Shown here in pieces: positions 8,157 through 17,158 of a stretch of 64,000 nucleotides of DNA (its first letter is position 1; each line of letters opens with the position of its first letter). The notes below the pieces were generated by a model that worked only from the letters and a program-made list of their open reading frames with translations, was not told where the DNA came from and did not search any database. The DNA is taken from assembly GCF_002088975.1 (NCBI RefSeq), contig NZ_NCST01000037.1, positions 1-64,000 on the forward strand, given 5' to 3'. A program made the translations under genes and the position numbers. The stretch is from Henriciella aquimarina (GTDB taxonomy: Bacteria; Pseudomonadota; Alphaproteobacteria; Caulobacterales; Hyphomonadaceae).

Positions 8157-8713
8157 GTCAGCGGGATGAGCGTACCACCGGAACGAACATTCGAGCCCTG
8201 ACTGACGACGATAAAGAACAGGCCGCTTTCGAAACGGGTCTCACGCAAGGCCTCCGTCGCCATGTCGGCAACAACCCGCTTCGCTCCGCGATCCGGGATC
8301 AGCATGTCTCCCGGAATCAGCATGTCACCAGGGATCAACATGTCGCCGGGAATGAGCATGTCCCCCGGAATCAGCATGTCGCCGGGGATATGGCTCTCGC
8401 CGGACCTTGCCTTGAAGGACCGGGAGACGAGAATGTCGGCCACACGCCCCTTCTCCAGACGCACAGCGATCAGTTCGACGGGCGGCATACGGCCTTCCCC
8501 GCGTGCCTCAAGCTGCAGGGAGCGCAGCAAAGCGTTGCTGAGTTCATCTCCCTTCAGACGTGAGAGTTCTTTGACGTTCGGGACATGGACCCGGAAGTGG
8601 AACGTCTCCTTCCCACCCTTGCGGCTGTCGGCAAAGACGACCGGGGCAGCGGCGGCCCCGCCTGCCAGCAGCGCGGTACCAATCATCAGCCTGCGTCTGG
8701 TAAATCGTTTCAT
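8153..8713 (-). CDS. Exported protein with IPGDML hexapeptide repeats
   Basis: 186 aa from the ATG at 8713, chosen because a GAAGGG ribosome site precedes it and because it begins a signal sequence (MKRFTRRRLMIGTALLAGG). The RRRLMIG stretch resembles a Tat motif. The mature part has a mixed N-terminal domain, then near residues 110-140 five tandem (L/H)IPGDM units and a sixth partial unit. It closes with a strand-rich segment (SGLFFIVVSQGS). No family is recognised. It is the first gene of an operon with a flavoprotein and a lipoprotein. The hexapeptide could form a left-handed helix or a flexible linker; this is a guess. Confidence 0.7.
   Translation of the reverse strand: MKRFTRRRLMIGTALLAGGAAAAPVVFADSRKGGKETFHFRVHVPNVKELSRLKGDELSNALLRSLQLEARGEGRMPPVELIAVRLEKGRVADILVSRSFKARSGESHIPGDMLIPGDMLIPGDMLIPGDMLIPGDMLIPDRGAKRVVADMATEALRETRFESGLFFIVVSQGSNVRSGGTLIPLT
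8297..8386 (-). repeat. Five tandem 18-bp coding repeats
   Basis: Five consecutive 18-bp units, with consensus GATCAGCATGTCNCCGGG on the plus strand, encode the IPGDML hexapeptide on the minus strand. Most differences between units are silent (third codon positions), so the protein repeat appears to be kept by selection rather than being a fresh duplication. Confidence 0.95.
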
Positions 8714-8955
8714 GGCGCATGAACCCTTCGGTAAGTGAAACTTACCCATCTAAACGGAGTCCTGCCCCGAACCCCGCCATGCCCATCGCGATTTCCCGCG
8801 ACACGGTGCTAATGCAAAGCGATTGCCGTGCCACAAACGCCTGCCTAGTTTTCTGGGAAAAACCGTGCAGCAGGCCTCAGCGTCTGGCAGTCTGAATCGG
8901 CCTGTTCGCCGGACACCAGAGACGAATCTGTATTTGTCTGATCAAATCGCGCCAG

Positions 8956-10164
8956 TCACTCGGACGCCGGCTTCATTCCCGTGAACACCAGCTTCTGCAC
9001 GCGGCGTCCCGTGCCCACTTCGGAGGTGTAGATATTGCCTTCGGAATCCACGTCCAGCGAATGCAGCCACGTAAACTCGCCCGGATACCGCCCGATCCGA
9101 CCGATCCGGGCGACCGGCTCATGCGTGGACCGGTCCAATACCCAGATCGTCGAATTCATCATGTCGGCAACATAGACAAATGCTCCGTCCGGCGAAAAGG
9201 CGATGTCCGTGACGGTGCGTGTCCCACCCGTCTCGGGAGCAATCACAATGTCGCGCACAAATTCCAGATCGCCTGTGTCGCTGACGCGGAACATCTGGGC
9301 GCGGTTGTTCCGCCTGTCACAGACATAGACATACCCATCATCGGTCCCGACGACACAGTGAACAATGTCCCCGAACGCTTTCGCGTCGGGATCTGCCCCA
9401 CCATCGGTATTGGTGGAGGCCTGGCTCTGGTCAAAACTGCCTTGGCGCGTTCCCCCTGAGGGAACTGTCCCATAGGCGCCCCATGCGCCCTGAAAGCCAA
9501 GCGACTCCTCGTCGAACCCGGCAATGCGCTTGTTGATGTAGCCATCGGCAATGAAGACCTGGCCTAGACCGCGCCAGATGTCGGCCGGGTTGCCCAGCTT
9601 GTCCGGGCTGGCATTGCCGTCTGTCTCGCCGTGCGTACCGACCTGCCGGATAAAGTCTCCATCCTCGGTAAAGTTGTAGACGACATGGTCGCCTTCGCCA
9701 TTGCCGCCGATCCAGACCGTCTGCTCGTCATCCACATGGATGCCATGGACGGTTTCCGGCCACTCCGGATCTCCTGTCCAGCCGCCCAGATACGTCCCGT
9801 CTCCGGAAAACTTCATGACATCGGGCCCCGGACGGCAGCACAGAGCTTGCGGGGGAGACTGGGCAAGGCCGACATCCGAGAAGGTGAGCGATTGCGGCCT
9901 GTGAACCAGCCAGACATTATCGCCCTTGTCGACGGCCAGTCCCGGCACTTGCCCGATGATCATCTCGGCAGGCATATCCGGCCAGGCTGCATCGACCATG
10001 AAATGCGGGATCGCCTGCCCCTCTTCAGCATAGACCTCGATCTCAAGCGGCACGAGGGCAGGTGCAGCGCCGCCAGCCTCATTGGCCTGGGCGGATCCAC
10101 TCATGGCCACAGTGCCAAACATCAAAGAGGAAAGGCAGAAATGTCTGACAGCTGACAGTTTCAT
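8956..10164 (-). CDS. Periplasmic NHL-repeat beta-propeller protein
   Basis: 402 aa with a signal peptide cleaved after SAQA near residue 27. Repeated blade-like units follow, for example GLAVDKGDNVWLVHRP, HGIHVDDEQTVWIGG, DIAFSPDGAFVYVADM and HSLDVDSEGNIYTSEV. These match NHL/six-bladed propellers such as peptidyl-alpha-hydroxyglycine amidating lyase relatives. The catalytic activity, if any, cannot be read from sequence alone. It stands alone on the minus strand, with 206 bases to the repeat-protein gene and 329 bases upstream, so it probably has its own promoter. Confidence 0.85.
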   Translation of the reverse strand: MKLSAVRHFCLSSLMFGTVAMSGSAQANEAGGAAPALVPLEIEVYAEEGQAIPHFMVDAAWPDMPAEMIIGQVPGLAVDKGDNVWLVHRPQSLTFSDVGLAQSPPQALCCRPGPDVMKFSGDGTYLGGWTGDPEWPETVHGIHVDDEQTVWIGGNGEGDHVVYNFTEDGDFIRQVGTHGETDGNASPDKLGNPADIWRGLGQVFIADGYINKRIAGFDEESLGFQGAWGAYGTVPSGGTRQGSFDQSQASTNTDGGADPDAKAFGDIVHCVVGTDDGYVYVCDRRNNRAQMFRVSDTGDLEFVRDIVIAPETGGTRTVTDIAFSPDGAFVYVADMMNSTIWVLDRSTHEPVARIGRIGRYPGEFTWLHSLDVDSEGNIYTSEVGTGRRVQKLVFTGMKPASE

Positions 10165-10493
10165 GGCAGGTTTCCCTGATTAGAGCCGGTTTAGGGGCAC
10201 AACGCTTTCAGCGAGTGGCCGACAAGGCAACTCACATTCATGTCAGCTTGGGCGATGTCAGCGCAAACGCGGCCTGATCCCGATCGGGGCCAGCGGATCT
10301 GTTTTGATGAGGAGGGCCGGCTACCCCACTTCACTGCGCCTTGTCTGGCGACACCGCCAGCGACGCGATTGCACAGAGGCGCTGTATGAGAAGCAGACCG
10401 ACGCCTTAAAGGTCACCGGCTATCGGCGGCATCGGTCTGCTCCAATGCAAGTGCCTGCGAGGCGAAACGCAGACACGGATTGCAATATCTGCT
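10165..10493. other. Intergenic region, no gene seen
   Basis: The region lies between the NHL protein and the FKBP gene. It holds a perfect palindrome CCCGATCGGG at 10279-10288 and a long imperfect hairpin at 10446-10484, but no convincing coding sequence or promoter. Confidence 0.5.
10446..10484 (-). terminator. Possible terminator hairpin after the FKBP gene
   Basis: TGCAA and GTGCCTGCG pair with CGCAGACAC and TTGCA around an 8-base loop, with one mismatch and a 3-base bulge. The hairpin starts ten bases beyond the FKBP stop codon. There is no T-rich tract on the minus side, so termination would be weak or factor-assisted. Confidence 0.35.
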
Positions 10494-10931
10494 TCAGGCG
10501 GCCGGTTTGATCTCAACCAGCTTCACGCCGAAATGCAGGTCCTCACCGGCGAGAGGGTGATTGCCATCGGCCGTGATCGTCTCGTCGTTCACCGCGATGA
10601 TGGTGAGGTTCACCGTCGAGCCATCCTGCTGTTGGGCGGCCAGCGTCATGCCGGGTTCGGGCGTATTGTCATTCGGCAGTTGGGCGCGCGGGATGTCGAT
10701 GACCATTTCTTCGCGGCGAGGGCCGAACGCGTTGTCAGAACTCACGGTCACGGACTGCTCACTACCGACTTCCATGCCGTCCAGGGCGGTTTCGACTTCC
10801 GGGAATATCTCGGCGCTGCCGATCGTAACCGATACGGGCTCGTTTTCTTCGGTCTTCCCGACGACCCGGCCATCGGTTGTCTGAACGGTGTAATCTATAA
10901 GGACGGTGTCGCCCTTTTTTGCGGCTTCCAT
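10494..10931 (-). CDS. FKBP-type peptidyl-prolyl cis-trans isomerase, SlyD-like
   Basis: 145 aa from the ATG at 10931, chosen over an upstream in-frame start because AGGA sits about ten bases before it and the family begins here. The N-terminal strand KKGDTVLIDYTVQTTDGRVV, the motif ALDGMEVGSEQSVTV and the ending HPLAGEDLHFGVKLVEI are the split FKBP domain with an inserted chaperone-like flap. SlyD proteins speed proline isomerisation and act as chaperones. The histidine-rich metal-binding tail of E. coli SlyD is absent. No signal peptide is visible. Confidence 0.9.
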   Translation of the reverse strand: MEAAKKGDTVLIDYTVQTTDGRVVGKTEENEPVSVTIGSAEIFPEVETALDGMEVGSEQSVTVSSDNAFGPRREEMVIDIPRAQLPNDNTPEPGMTLAAQQQDGSTVNLTIIAVNDETITADGNHPLAGEDLHFGVKLVEIKPAA

Positions 10932-11107
10932 AATGATGTTTCCTATCGAGTGTGAAAATTGGTGAGGCGCATCAGAGACCGCGCCAATGGCGCTTTCATG
11001 CGCGCCTGCGATCCGCATTGGTCGCAATCCGGGCGCTGGCTGTCAAATTCGCACCGGCGCGGATGTGTGTTGGGCACAGCCCGCAAGTCATACACAGGGC
11101 TGCAATG

Positions 11108-12163
11108 TCAGTTCATAATCGCGTGCAGCACGACCGTTTCGCAGTGACTGTCCGCCCAGAGGTCAACCACGGACAGCGTGCCAGACCAGCGGTCGATTAT
11201 CTGACGGGCACACGCATCGCGCACCTGTTCCATCGTCATGCGATACGCCAGGTTGCCGTTCTGGAACTCGGTCGTTTCCATGTTGGCCGCAAACCTCTCC
11301 ATGAAGCTCGGCCAGAGCTCGCTCACCGTATCGCGAACGTCGAAGGCATAGTCGCGGGCGGTCTCGACGTCCTGCCGGTTGCCCAGAACAGAGACGTGGC
11401 CGGACAGGAAGTGCTCGAAATCATAGGCAAGGAATGTCTCGAAACTCTCCATGTAGCCATCGAGATTGCTGGTCGCGGCGAAGTTCATGAAGGGGGCTTC
11501 GCCCGGCGTGATTGTATCGACGGCCATAAGGAAGCGCTGTTCGGGCAGGTGGATGATCACGTCGGTTTCGACTGAATGGAAACTCGCTGTGTGCAACTCG
11601 ATCGGAATCCCGCCGATCGAGATCGAATAGCTCTCCTCGAAGGTTTCCGTTGGCACAAGGACACCACGCAGCGGATTGCTCTCGAGGCTGTCGGCATTTG
11701 CCTGTGCGCCGATGACTGTCAGCCCTTCAATATCCGCGAAAGTGTAGCCGCCCCCATTATGGTCGGCATGCTTGTGGCTCTGGATGAAATGGGTGATGGG
11801 CACTCCCGGTGCCGCCATTTCGATGGCCAAGCGCAGACGCTCGCCGAAGCTGGGCGGCGCGTCGAAGACGACAACCCCCGCTTCCGTTACCAGGAAGGCC
11901 GACTGGTAGATCATGTCGGTAGCGAAGAAGAGTCCGGGCTCGATCTCGCTGACATGGAGACCGAACCCGGTATTGATCTCGGGGAGGCGTGCTCGCATCG
12001 AGGGAAGTTCCGGCGCAAAATGACGGAAGCTGTCAGGGTGGTCCTCTTCTATTGTGATGGTGTTCGCCGGGTGGTGCGCCTGGCCTCCATCTGCATAGGC
12101 AAAGAGGCCGCCACAGAGCACAGCAAGACAGGCAATTGAGGAAACAGGGGTCAGGCGTCGCAT
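11108..12163 (-). CDS. Exported metallo-beta-lactamase-fold hydrolase
   Basis: 351 aa from the ATG at 12163, preceded by GGGAG at a spacing of seven; an open frame extends 15 codons further. A signal peptide (MRRLTPVSSIACLAVLCGG, cut near FAYA) is followed by the metal-binding motif SHKHADHNGGG (HxHxDH). Further ligand candidates are His in SFHSVETDVII, Asp in MAVDTITPGE and His in LSGHVSVLG. The family includes lactamases, lactonases and alkylsulfatase-like enzymes, and the substrate is unknown. It lies downstream of an AraC regulator on the same strand. Confidence 0.88.
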   Translation of the reverse strand: MRRLTPVSSIACLAVLCGGLFAYADGGQAHHPANTITIEEDHPDSFRHFAPELPSMRARLPEINTGFGLHVSEIEPGLFFATDMIYQSAFLVTEAGVVVFDAPPSFGERLRLAIEMAAPGVPITHFIQSHKHADHNGGGYTFADIEGLTVIGAQANADSLESNPLRGVLVPTETFEESYSISIGGIPIELHTASFHSVETDVIIHLPEQRFLMAVDTITPGEAPFMNFAATSNLDGYMESFETFLAYDFEHFLSGHVSVLGNRQDVETARDYAFDVRDTVSELWPSFMERFAANMETTEFQNGNLAYRMTMEQVRDACARQIIDRWSGTLSVVDLWADSHCETVVLHAIMN

Positions 12164-12313
12164 CGAATATCTCCCGTAATAGAAGCGATATCCAAGGATA
12201 GCGGACATGCCCCGACACGGTATTGACCCGGGCTGCCAACGGTTTGACCGAGGGTGCCAGAGAGGCTCGAGCCGGTCTCACCTCATCGGGGACACACGAG
12301 CCCCGGCCTTCGA

Positions 12314-13312
12314 TCAGGCGCGCCCCTCGCTCCTGAATGCGCCGGGCGTCTTGCCGACCCAGCGCTTGAACGCGCGGGTAAAGGCGCTCTGCTCTGAAAA
12401 GCCCGTCAGGAAGGCGATCTCCGCCAGCGAATAGCCGGTCTCGCCCATCAGCGACTGCGCCAGTTCCAGCCGGGCCTGCGTGACGAGGGTCTGGTAGGTC
12501 GCCCCATGCTCGGCAAGTCTGCGCTGCAAGGTTCGCGCGCTCATGCCGAGACTTGTGGCCACCAGGGCCAGGGGTGGGACGCCGTCGCTCAGCATATCTG
12601 CGATTTTCAGAACCAGCTGGCGTTCGAACGGGACCTCTTCCTCAGGCAGATTCTCTTCCACGTGCGAGGAAAAGAATTTCCAGATGCTCTGGTCCCCAAC
12701 CAGGTTTGGCTGATCCAGCCGCCCCGCCGGAATGACGATGGCATCGATGTCTGCGCCGAAGATAACGGGGCATCGAAAATGCGCCTCAAGAGCTTTCCTG
12801 CCGCCATGGTCCTGATGGCGAAACTGTACGGACTGCGGCCGGTTTTGCGCCCCGGTCGCTTCCCGGCAGATATTGGCATAGGTGGCGAGAGCCCCTTCAT
12901 TCGAAATATACATGCCCAGGCGGTCGGGCTCTGTCCGCGTATGCGTCCACAGATAGGTGTCGCCCCTGTCGACGAGTTCAAAGCTCGAGGCTGTATTATA
13001 GAGCCGGGAATACCGGTCCATCCGATGGAACGACCTGCGAAGATCGGGCGCGGACTTCCAGGCCAGTCCCACCGCCCCCAGGTCTGCACATGTGATGGAT
13101 TGCGAGACGCGAATGTGAAACCCGATATCGGGCTGTTCCTGTTCGGCGATCATCTCAAGCAGATCGTAATAGGCCGTATCGGAAATCATGACCGTCGGAT
13201 CCAGCGGCGCAGCCTCCTCCAGCCCGAATGACCTGAAAAGCGCCCCACGGTCGACCCCCGGCCCGGCCTGATTGATCATTCTGACGGCAAACAATGCCGA
13301 CATCTGCGCCAT
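12314..13312 (-). CDS. AraC-family transcriptional regulator
   Basis: About 332 aa. The N-terminal region resembles the arabinose-binding-like domain (PF12625 type) with DIGFHIRVSQ and LGAVGLAWKSAPDLRRSF. The C-terminal AraC double helix-turn-helix contains TSLGMSARTLQRRLAEHGAT and IAFLTGFSEQSAFTRAFKRW, then GKTPGAFR. The start is uncertain: ATG at 13312 was chosen, but a GTG at 13354 and an ATG at 13303 are in frame. It may control the downstream hydrolase and the divergent exported isochorismatase-like gene. Confidence 0.88.
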   Translation of the reverse strand: MAQMSALFAVRMINQAGPGVDRGALFRSFGLEEAAPLDPTVMISDTAYYDLLEMIAEQEQPDIGFHIRVSQSITCADLGAVGLAWKSAPDLRRSFHRMDRYSRLYNTASSFELVDRGDTYLWTHTRTEPDRLGMYISNEGALATYANICREATGAQNRPQSVQFRHQDHGGRKALEAHFRCPVIFGADIDAIVIPAGRLDQPNLVGDQSIWKFFSSHVEENLPEEEVPFERQLVLKIADMLSDGVPPLALVATSLGMSARTLQRRLAEHGATYQTLVTQARLELAQSLMGETGYSLAEIAFLTGFSEQSAFTRAFKRWVGKTPGAFRSEGRA

Positions 13313-13571
13313 ATCCAATCGCAGCCTTAGACCGGCCACGCCCCCATTCCCCACGCCTGAGTCTTCATATTAGGCACTTTTTCCTGAGGCTCAAACACTT
13401 CGAGCCTGGAATTGACGCGAGCGGTCAAAAACGTGTCGCCCGGCGTCAATACCCCTGGTTGGGCTCTGGATAGTTTCGACAAACCTTGAGCCGACCAGCG
13501 GACAGGCGGACAAATCAACCGCATGCCGAACCGGTTCGAGACTGTGCCAACTCGATCTGGAGATACCTGTC

Positions 13572-14393
13572 ATGCCGCCCCCTAAAGCCGATCCCGCCCC
13601 GATCCTGACAATCGTCGTATCCGCGACACTTGCCATCTCGCTCCATGCCGGAGCCGCCACCGCCCAGGATGGGAACGCTCGCCCTGTTTCCGCCTCGCAA
13701 CCGCCGGTCAATGACGGGCTACCAATGCCTGGCTTCGACATAGTCGCCGGTGAAACCGCTATCGTGGTGACAGATCCTCAGAACGATTTCCTGTCACCGG
13801 ATGGTGTGACATGGGGCGTCGTTGGCCAGAGCATTACCGAGAACGGCACGATCGAGAACATCGAGGAACTCTTCCGCGTGGCCGGAGAGACCGGCATGCC
13901 GCTCTTCATCTCGCCGCATTACTATTACGAACACGACCATCGCTGGGAATTCGAAGGCACGCTGGAAACGCTGATGCATTCGATCGGCATGTTCGACCGG
14001 CCCAATGCCCTCGACCTTGAAGGCTTCGAGGGGTCTGGCGCCGACTGGCTGGAACAGTACAGGACGTACATCGAGAATGGCGAAACCGTCGTCACCAGTC
14101 CGCACAAGGTCTACGGCCCCGACAGCAATGACCTGGCACTGCAGTTGCGCAAGTCCGGCATCTCGAAAGTGATCCTCGCCGGCATGTCATCGAACCTCTG
14201 CACGGAGTCGCATATGCGCGGCCTGATCGAGCAGGGCTTCGAGGTCATGGTCGTCACCGATGCGACAGCCGGTGCCATCACCGCGCATTACAACGGCTAC
14301 GAGGCCTCTCTCACCAATTTCAGAATGATCGCCAGCAAGGTCGATAACACCGCCAACACGGTAAAAGCGATCAAGGCTGCCTATCACCGGTAA
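13572..14393 (+). CDS. Exported isochorismatase-like cysteine hydrolase
   Basis: 273 aa with a signal peptide (about residues 10-32, ending ATAQ) and a cysteine-hydrolase fold. The catalytic triad candidates are Asp in VVTDPQNDFL (about residue 68), Lys in TSPHKVYG (about 178) and Cys in GMSSNLCTESH (about 214). Members hydrolyse amides or enol ethers (isochorismate, nicotinamide, N-carbamoyl amines). An exported form is less usual. GGAG precedes the ATG by about nine bases. It is divergent from the AraC gene and followed by a strong hairpin. Confidence 0.88.
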   Translation: MPPPKADPAPILTIVVSATLAISLHAGAATAQDGNARPVSASQPPVNDGLPMPGFDIVAGETAIVVTDPQNDFLSPDGVTWGVVGQSITENGTIENIEELFRVAGETGMPLFISPHYYYEHDHRWEFEGTLETLMHSIGMFDRPNALDLEGFEGSGADWLEQYRTYIENGETVVTSPHKVYGPDSNDLALQLRKSGISKVILAGMSSNLCTESHMRGLIEQGFEVMVVTDATAGAITAHYNGYEASLTNFRMIASKVDNTANTVKAIKAAYHR

Positions 14394-14401
14394 CCCGCCC
14401 T

Positions 14402-14448
14402 GAAGCTCATCCGGACGTCCCCAACCCCTTGTGATCCGGATGATCTTC
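14402..14448 (+). terminator. Long hairpin after the isochorismatase-like gene
   Basis: GAAGCTCATCCGGA at 14402-14415 pairs with TCCGGATGATCTTC at 14435-14448, with a single mismatch and a 19-base loop. It lies ten bases beyond the stop. No U-tract follows, so it may be a transcript-end stabiliser as well as a terminator. Confidence 0.5.
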
Positions 14449-14621
14449 ATGCGCCCGGCCGGCGCACCTCACTCTCTCCGGCCGGCCGGGCGCCTCCCCC
14501 AATTCGCCAGCGCCATTCCAACCGATGCCGCTGAACGAAGCCCCGCTGTGCCGGCTCTTGCCCGTCGGTATGGCTCTCTCAAACCGCTGCGCCGCAGCGC
14601 CCAGACCCAAGGAACAGATCC

Positions 14622-15107
14622 ATGACCTTCAAACTTCTCCTGACCGGCACCATGCTGGCCCTCGCTTTCATCCCGGCCCTGCCGAGCTTTGCCGAGGATG
14701 AATATAACGTCTCCACCGGCACGACCCCGGACGGCGTCCCGCTCGGTGTCCATGGCATCGACACGGTCGCGCTCTCGACACTGAATGCCGTGGCCGAAGG
14801 CGACGCAATGCACACGGTCGTGAATGACGGTGTCGCCTATTACTTCGCGTCCAAGGAATCCGCGCGCCGTTTCAAGGCCGATCCGGCGAGCTACAAGCCG
14901 CAATATGGCGGGTTCTGCGCCTTTGCCGTCGCCCTCGGCAAGAAGCTCGATGGTGACCCTCATTATGCCGATATTGTCGATGGCAAGCTCTATCTCTTCG
15001 TCAATGCGGATGTTTTCGAGAAGTACAAGAAGGACTCGAAACGCATCCTCGCCAAGGCCGAGAAGACCTGGCCGAGCATCCAGCACAAGGCCGTCGGCGA
15101 CCTGTAG
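14622..15107 (+). CDS. Exported YHS-domain protein
   Basis: 161 aa with a signal peptide ([20 protein letters not shown], cut near SFAE). The body is a YHS-type domain: [46 protein letters not shown], and [11 protein letters not shown]. This pattern (YHS domain-containing YfiM/YHS family) is common in proteobacterial periplasmic proteins and is thought to bind metal, but no enzyme activity is established. It is flanked by hairpins at 14402-14448 and 15117-15141. Confidence 0.87.
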   Translation: MTFKLLLTGTMLALAFIPALPSFAEDEYNVSTGTTPDGVPLGVHGIDTVALSTLNAVAEGDAMHTVVNDGVAYYFASKESARRFKADPASYKPQYGGFCAFAVALGKKLDGDPHYADIVDGKLYLFVNADVFEKYKKDSKRILAKAEKTWPSIQHKAVGDL

Positions 15108-15116
15108 CGCCTGCAT

Positions 15117-15141
15117 GGCGGCCTGGGGCCACCAGGCCGCC
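15117..15141 (+). terminator. GC-rich hairpin after the YHS gene
   Basis: GGCGGCCTGG at 15117-15126 pairs perfectly with CCAGGCCGCC at 15132-15141 across a five-base loop. It is ten bases beyond the stop and has no T-run, so it may end or stabilise the transcript. Confidence 0.5.
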
Positions 15142-15169
15142 GCCTTACCCCAATTTCCGGAGAAGACAG

Positions 15170-15631
15170 ATGCGCAAGCCTGTTCCCCCATTCACCCTGG
15201 AAACCGCCATTGAGAAAGTCCGCCTCGCAGAGGATGGCTGGAACAGCCGGGACCCCGGCAAGGTGGCGATGGCCTATTCGACCGACAGTCTGTGGCGCAA
15301 CCGCCGGATGTTCGTCTCCGGACGCTGCGAGATTGTGCGCTTCCTGGAATGGAAATGGCGCCAGGAGCATGAGTATCGCCTCGTGAAAGAGCTGTTTGCC
15401 TTTCAGGAGAACCGCATCGCGGTGCGCTACGCCTATGAGTTTCACAATGATGAAGGCGCCTGGTTCCGGGCCTATGGCAACGAGAACTGGGAGTTTGACG
15501 CCGACGGCCTCATGACACGCCGCTATGCAAGCATCAACGACCTGCCCCTCCGCGAGGAAGAGCGTCTGCTTTACTGGCCGCTCGGGCGCCGCCCCGACAC
15601 TTATCCCGGCTTGAGTGAGCTGGGATTGTAG
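15170..15631 (+). CDS. DUF1348-family NTF2-like protein
   Basis: 153 aa matching the DUF1348 pattern: [54 protein letters not shown] and the ending [14 protein letters not shown]. The fold is SnoaL/NTF2-like; the molecular function is unknown. GGAGAAG precedes the ATG. There is no signal peptide, in contrast to its exported neighbours. It lies 28 bases after a hairpin and may be cotranscribed with the YHS gene or be separate. Confidence 0.9.
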   Translation: MRKPVPPFTLETAIEKVRLAEDGWNSRDPGKVAMAYSTDSLWRNRRMFVSGRCEIVRFLEWKWRQEHEYRLVKELFAFQENRIAVRYAYEFHNDEGAWFRAYGNENWEFDADGLMTRRYASINDLPLREEERLLYWPLGRRPDTYPGLSELGL

Positions 15632-15704
15632 CGATCCGGTTCATGCAGGCTAAGTCCACACGCCCGATCCGCCAGACCTATTGAACAAGTAAAAGAGACA
15701 GAGA

Positions 15705-16994
15705 ATGAGAAGGCTTATCCTGATCGCACTTGTTACGCTTGCCTGCATAATTGGCTGGTCCGGTATAACGCTTGCCGCGGCAAGTGAGGGATGGTGGCGC
15801 AAGCCTCTCACATCCTCAGAGTCGCCTGAGGCGTTCCTGAAAGCCGCCGAGACAGTCATCGAGGACGAAAACACCGGCAACGTTGCCATGATCCTTATCG
15901 AGCAAGGCGACATTGCCGGTTCGCACTATGCCTCCAAGGGCCAGAGGATAGATGGAGACAGCCTCTTCCAGGTCGCCTCCCTCAGCAAATGGCTGTCAGC
16001 CCTGGGGGTGATGCGCCTCGTCGAAAACGGCCGGATCAGCCTGGACGCGCCTGTCTCAACCTATCTGACCCGCTGGTCCTTGCCACCGAGCCCCTACGAC
16101 AATGAAGGCGTTACCGTCAGACGGCTCCTTAGCCATACGGCCGGGCTGGGCGACGGTCTCGGTTACAATGGATTTGCGACCAAAGAGGCCATGCAAACCC
16201 TGGAAGCCTCTCTTACGCGGGCAGCCGATGCATCGCCCGGAGCGGAAGGGAGCGTCCGCCTCGTGCAGGCGCCAGGCGCAAAGTGGACGTATTCGGGGGG
16301 CGGCTACACCCTGCTTCAACTGCTTGTCGAAGAAGTCTCGGGCCAGTCCTTCAGCACGTTCATGGACGAAAACATCTTCGATCCCCTCGGCATGCAGAGG
16401 ACAACATATGACCTCGATGAGGCCCGTGAGATGGGGCTCGCAGAGAATTACCGACCGGATGGGGAGACCGAGCCGCTCAGGTACTACACCGCCCTGGCGG
16501 CGGCCTCGGCCTTCACGTCCGCGAACGACCTCGCCGCCTTGATGAAGGCCCACCTGCCCTCCGCGGCCGGACAGGAAAACGGCGTGCTGACGCAGGAAAC
16601 ACTCAACCAGATGCGGCGCCCCCATGCCTCACAATTGGGGGCGGATATCTGGGGCCTGGGCGTCATGCTGTACGCCCCCAATAATAGCGGCGGCTTCATT
16701 GTCGGTCATGATGGCAACAACGAACCGGCCATCAACACTGCGGTGCGGCTGGATCCGGAGACCGGGGACGCCATCATCATCCTCGAAACCGGGAACAACC
16801 TGCTGGCAACACGGCTGGCCGGAGAGTGGGTCTTCTGGAAGACCGGAAACGTCGATAATCTGATGTTCGTCTCCGAACTTGAAACGACCATCCGCACCGT
16901 GATCATCGGCGCCATTCTGCTGCTCATTGCCGGGATACTCTATGCCGTTCGGGCCTGGCGTTTGTTCGGGCTTGTACGCACCAGGATTCAATAG
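15705..16994 (+). CDS. Membrane-anchored class C serine hydrolase (beta-lactamase/D-peptidase family)
   Basis: 429 aa. An N-terminal signal or anchor (ILIALVTLACIIGWSGI) is followed by the penicillin-binding-like fold. The nucleophile motif SxxK is SLSK in FQVASLSKWLSAL (about residues 93-96), the tyrosine motif is YSG in WTYSGGGYTLLQ (about 196), and LLSHTAGLGDG is the family loop. The KTG-like element is HDGNNEP. A C-terminal hydrophobic helix (VIIGAILLLIAGILYAV) suggests membrane anchoring. Relatives include D-aminopeptidases, esterases and lactamases. It starts the block of peptide-processing genes. Confidence 0.9.
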   Translation: MRRLILIALVTLACIIGWSGITLAAASEGWWRKPLTSSESPEAFLKAAETVIEDENTGNVAMILIEQGDIAGSHYASKGQRIDGDSLFQVASLSKWLSALGVMRLVENGRISLDAPVSTYLTRWSLPPSPYDNEGVTVRRLLSHTAGLGDGLGYNGFATKEAMQTLEASLTRAADASPGAEGSVRLVQAPGAKWTYSGGGYTLLQLLVEEVSGQSFSTFMDENIFDPLGMQRTTYDLDEAREMGLAENYRPDGETEPLRYYTALAAASAFTSANDLAALMKAHLPSAAGQENGVLTQETLNQMRRPHASQLGADIWGLGVMLYAPNNSGGFIVGHDGNNEPAINTAVRLDPETGDAIIILETGNNLLATRLAGEWVFWKTGNVDNLMFVSELETTIRTVIIGAILLLIAGILYAVRAWRLFGLVRTRIQ

Positions 16995-17158
16995 TCCCGA
17001 AAGGACAATTGGCTGCACCTACAAAGATCTGACGCCGGCCATTCGGCACGAACTAAAAAATTCGCATTCGGCGCACAAACAGGATACACACTATGGAATT
17101 TGAGAAACTTTAAGAGAAAATAGCTTTCATTCTGCATTTTTCGAAATAAACTATCCGC

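Noticed and set aside
8297-8386. Tandem repeats resembling a small CRISPR array
   Set aside because: The units are 18 bp, directly contiguous without spacers, in frame and code for a hexapeptide repeat.
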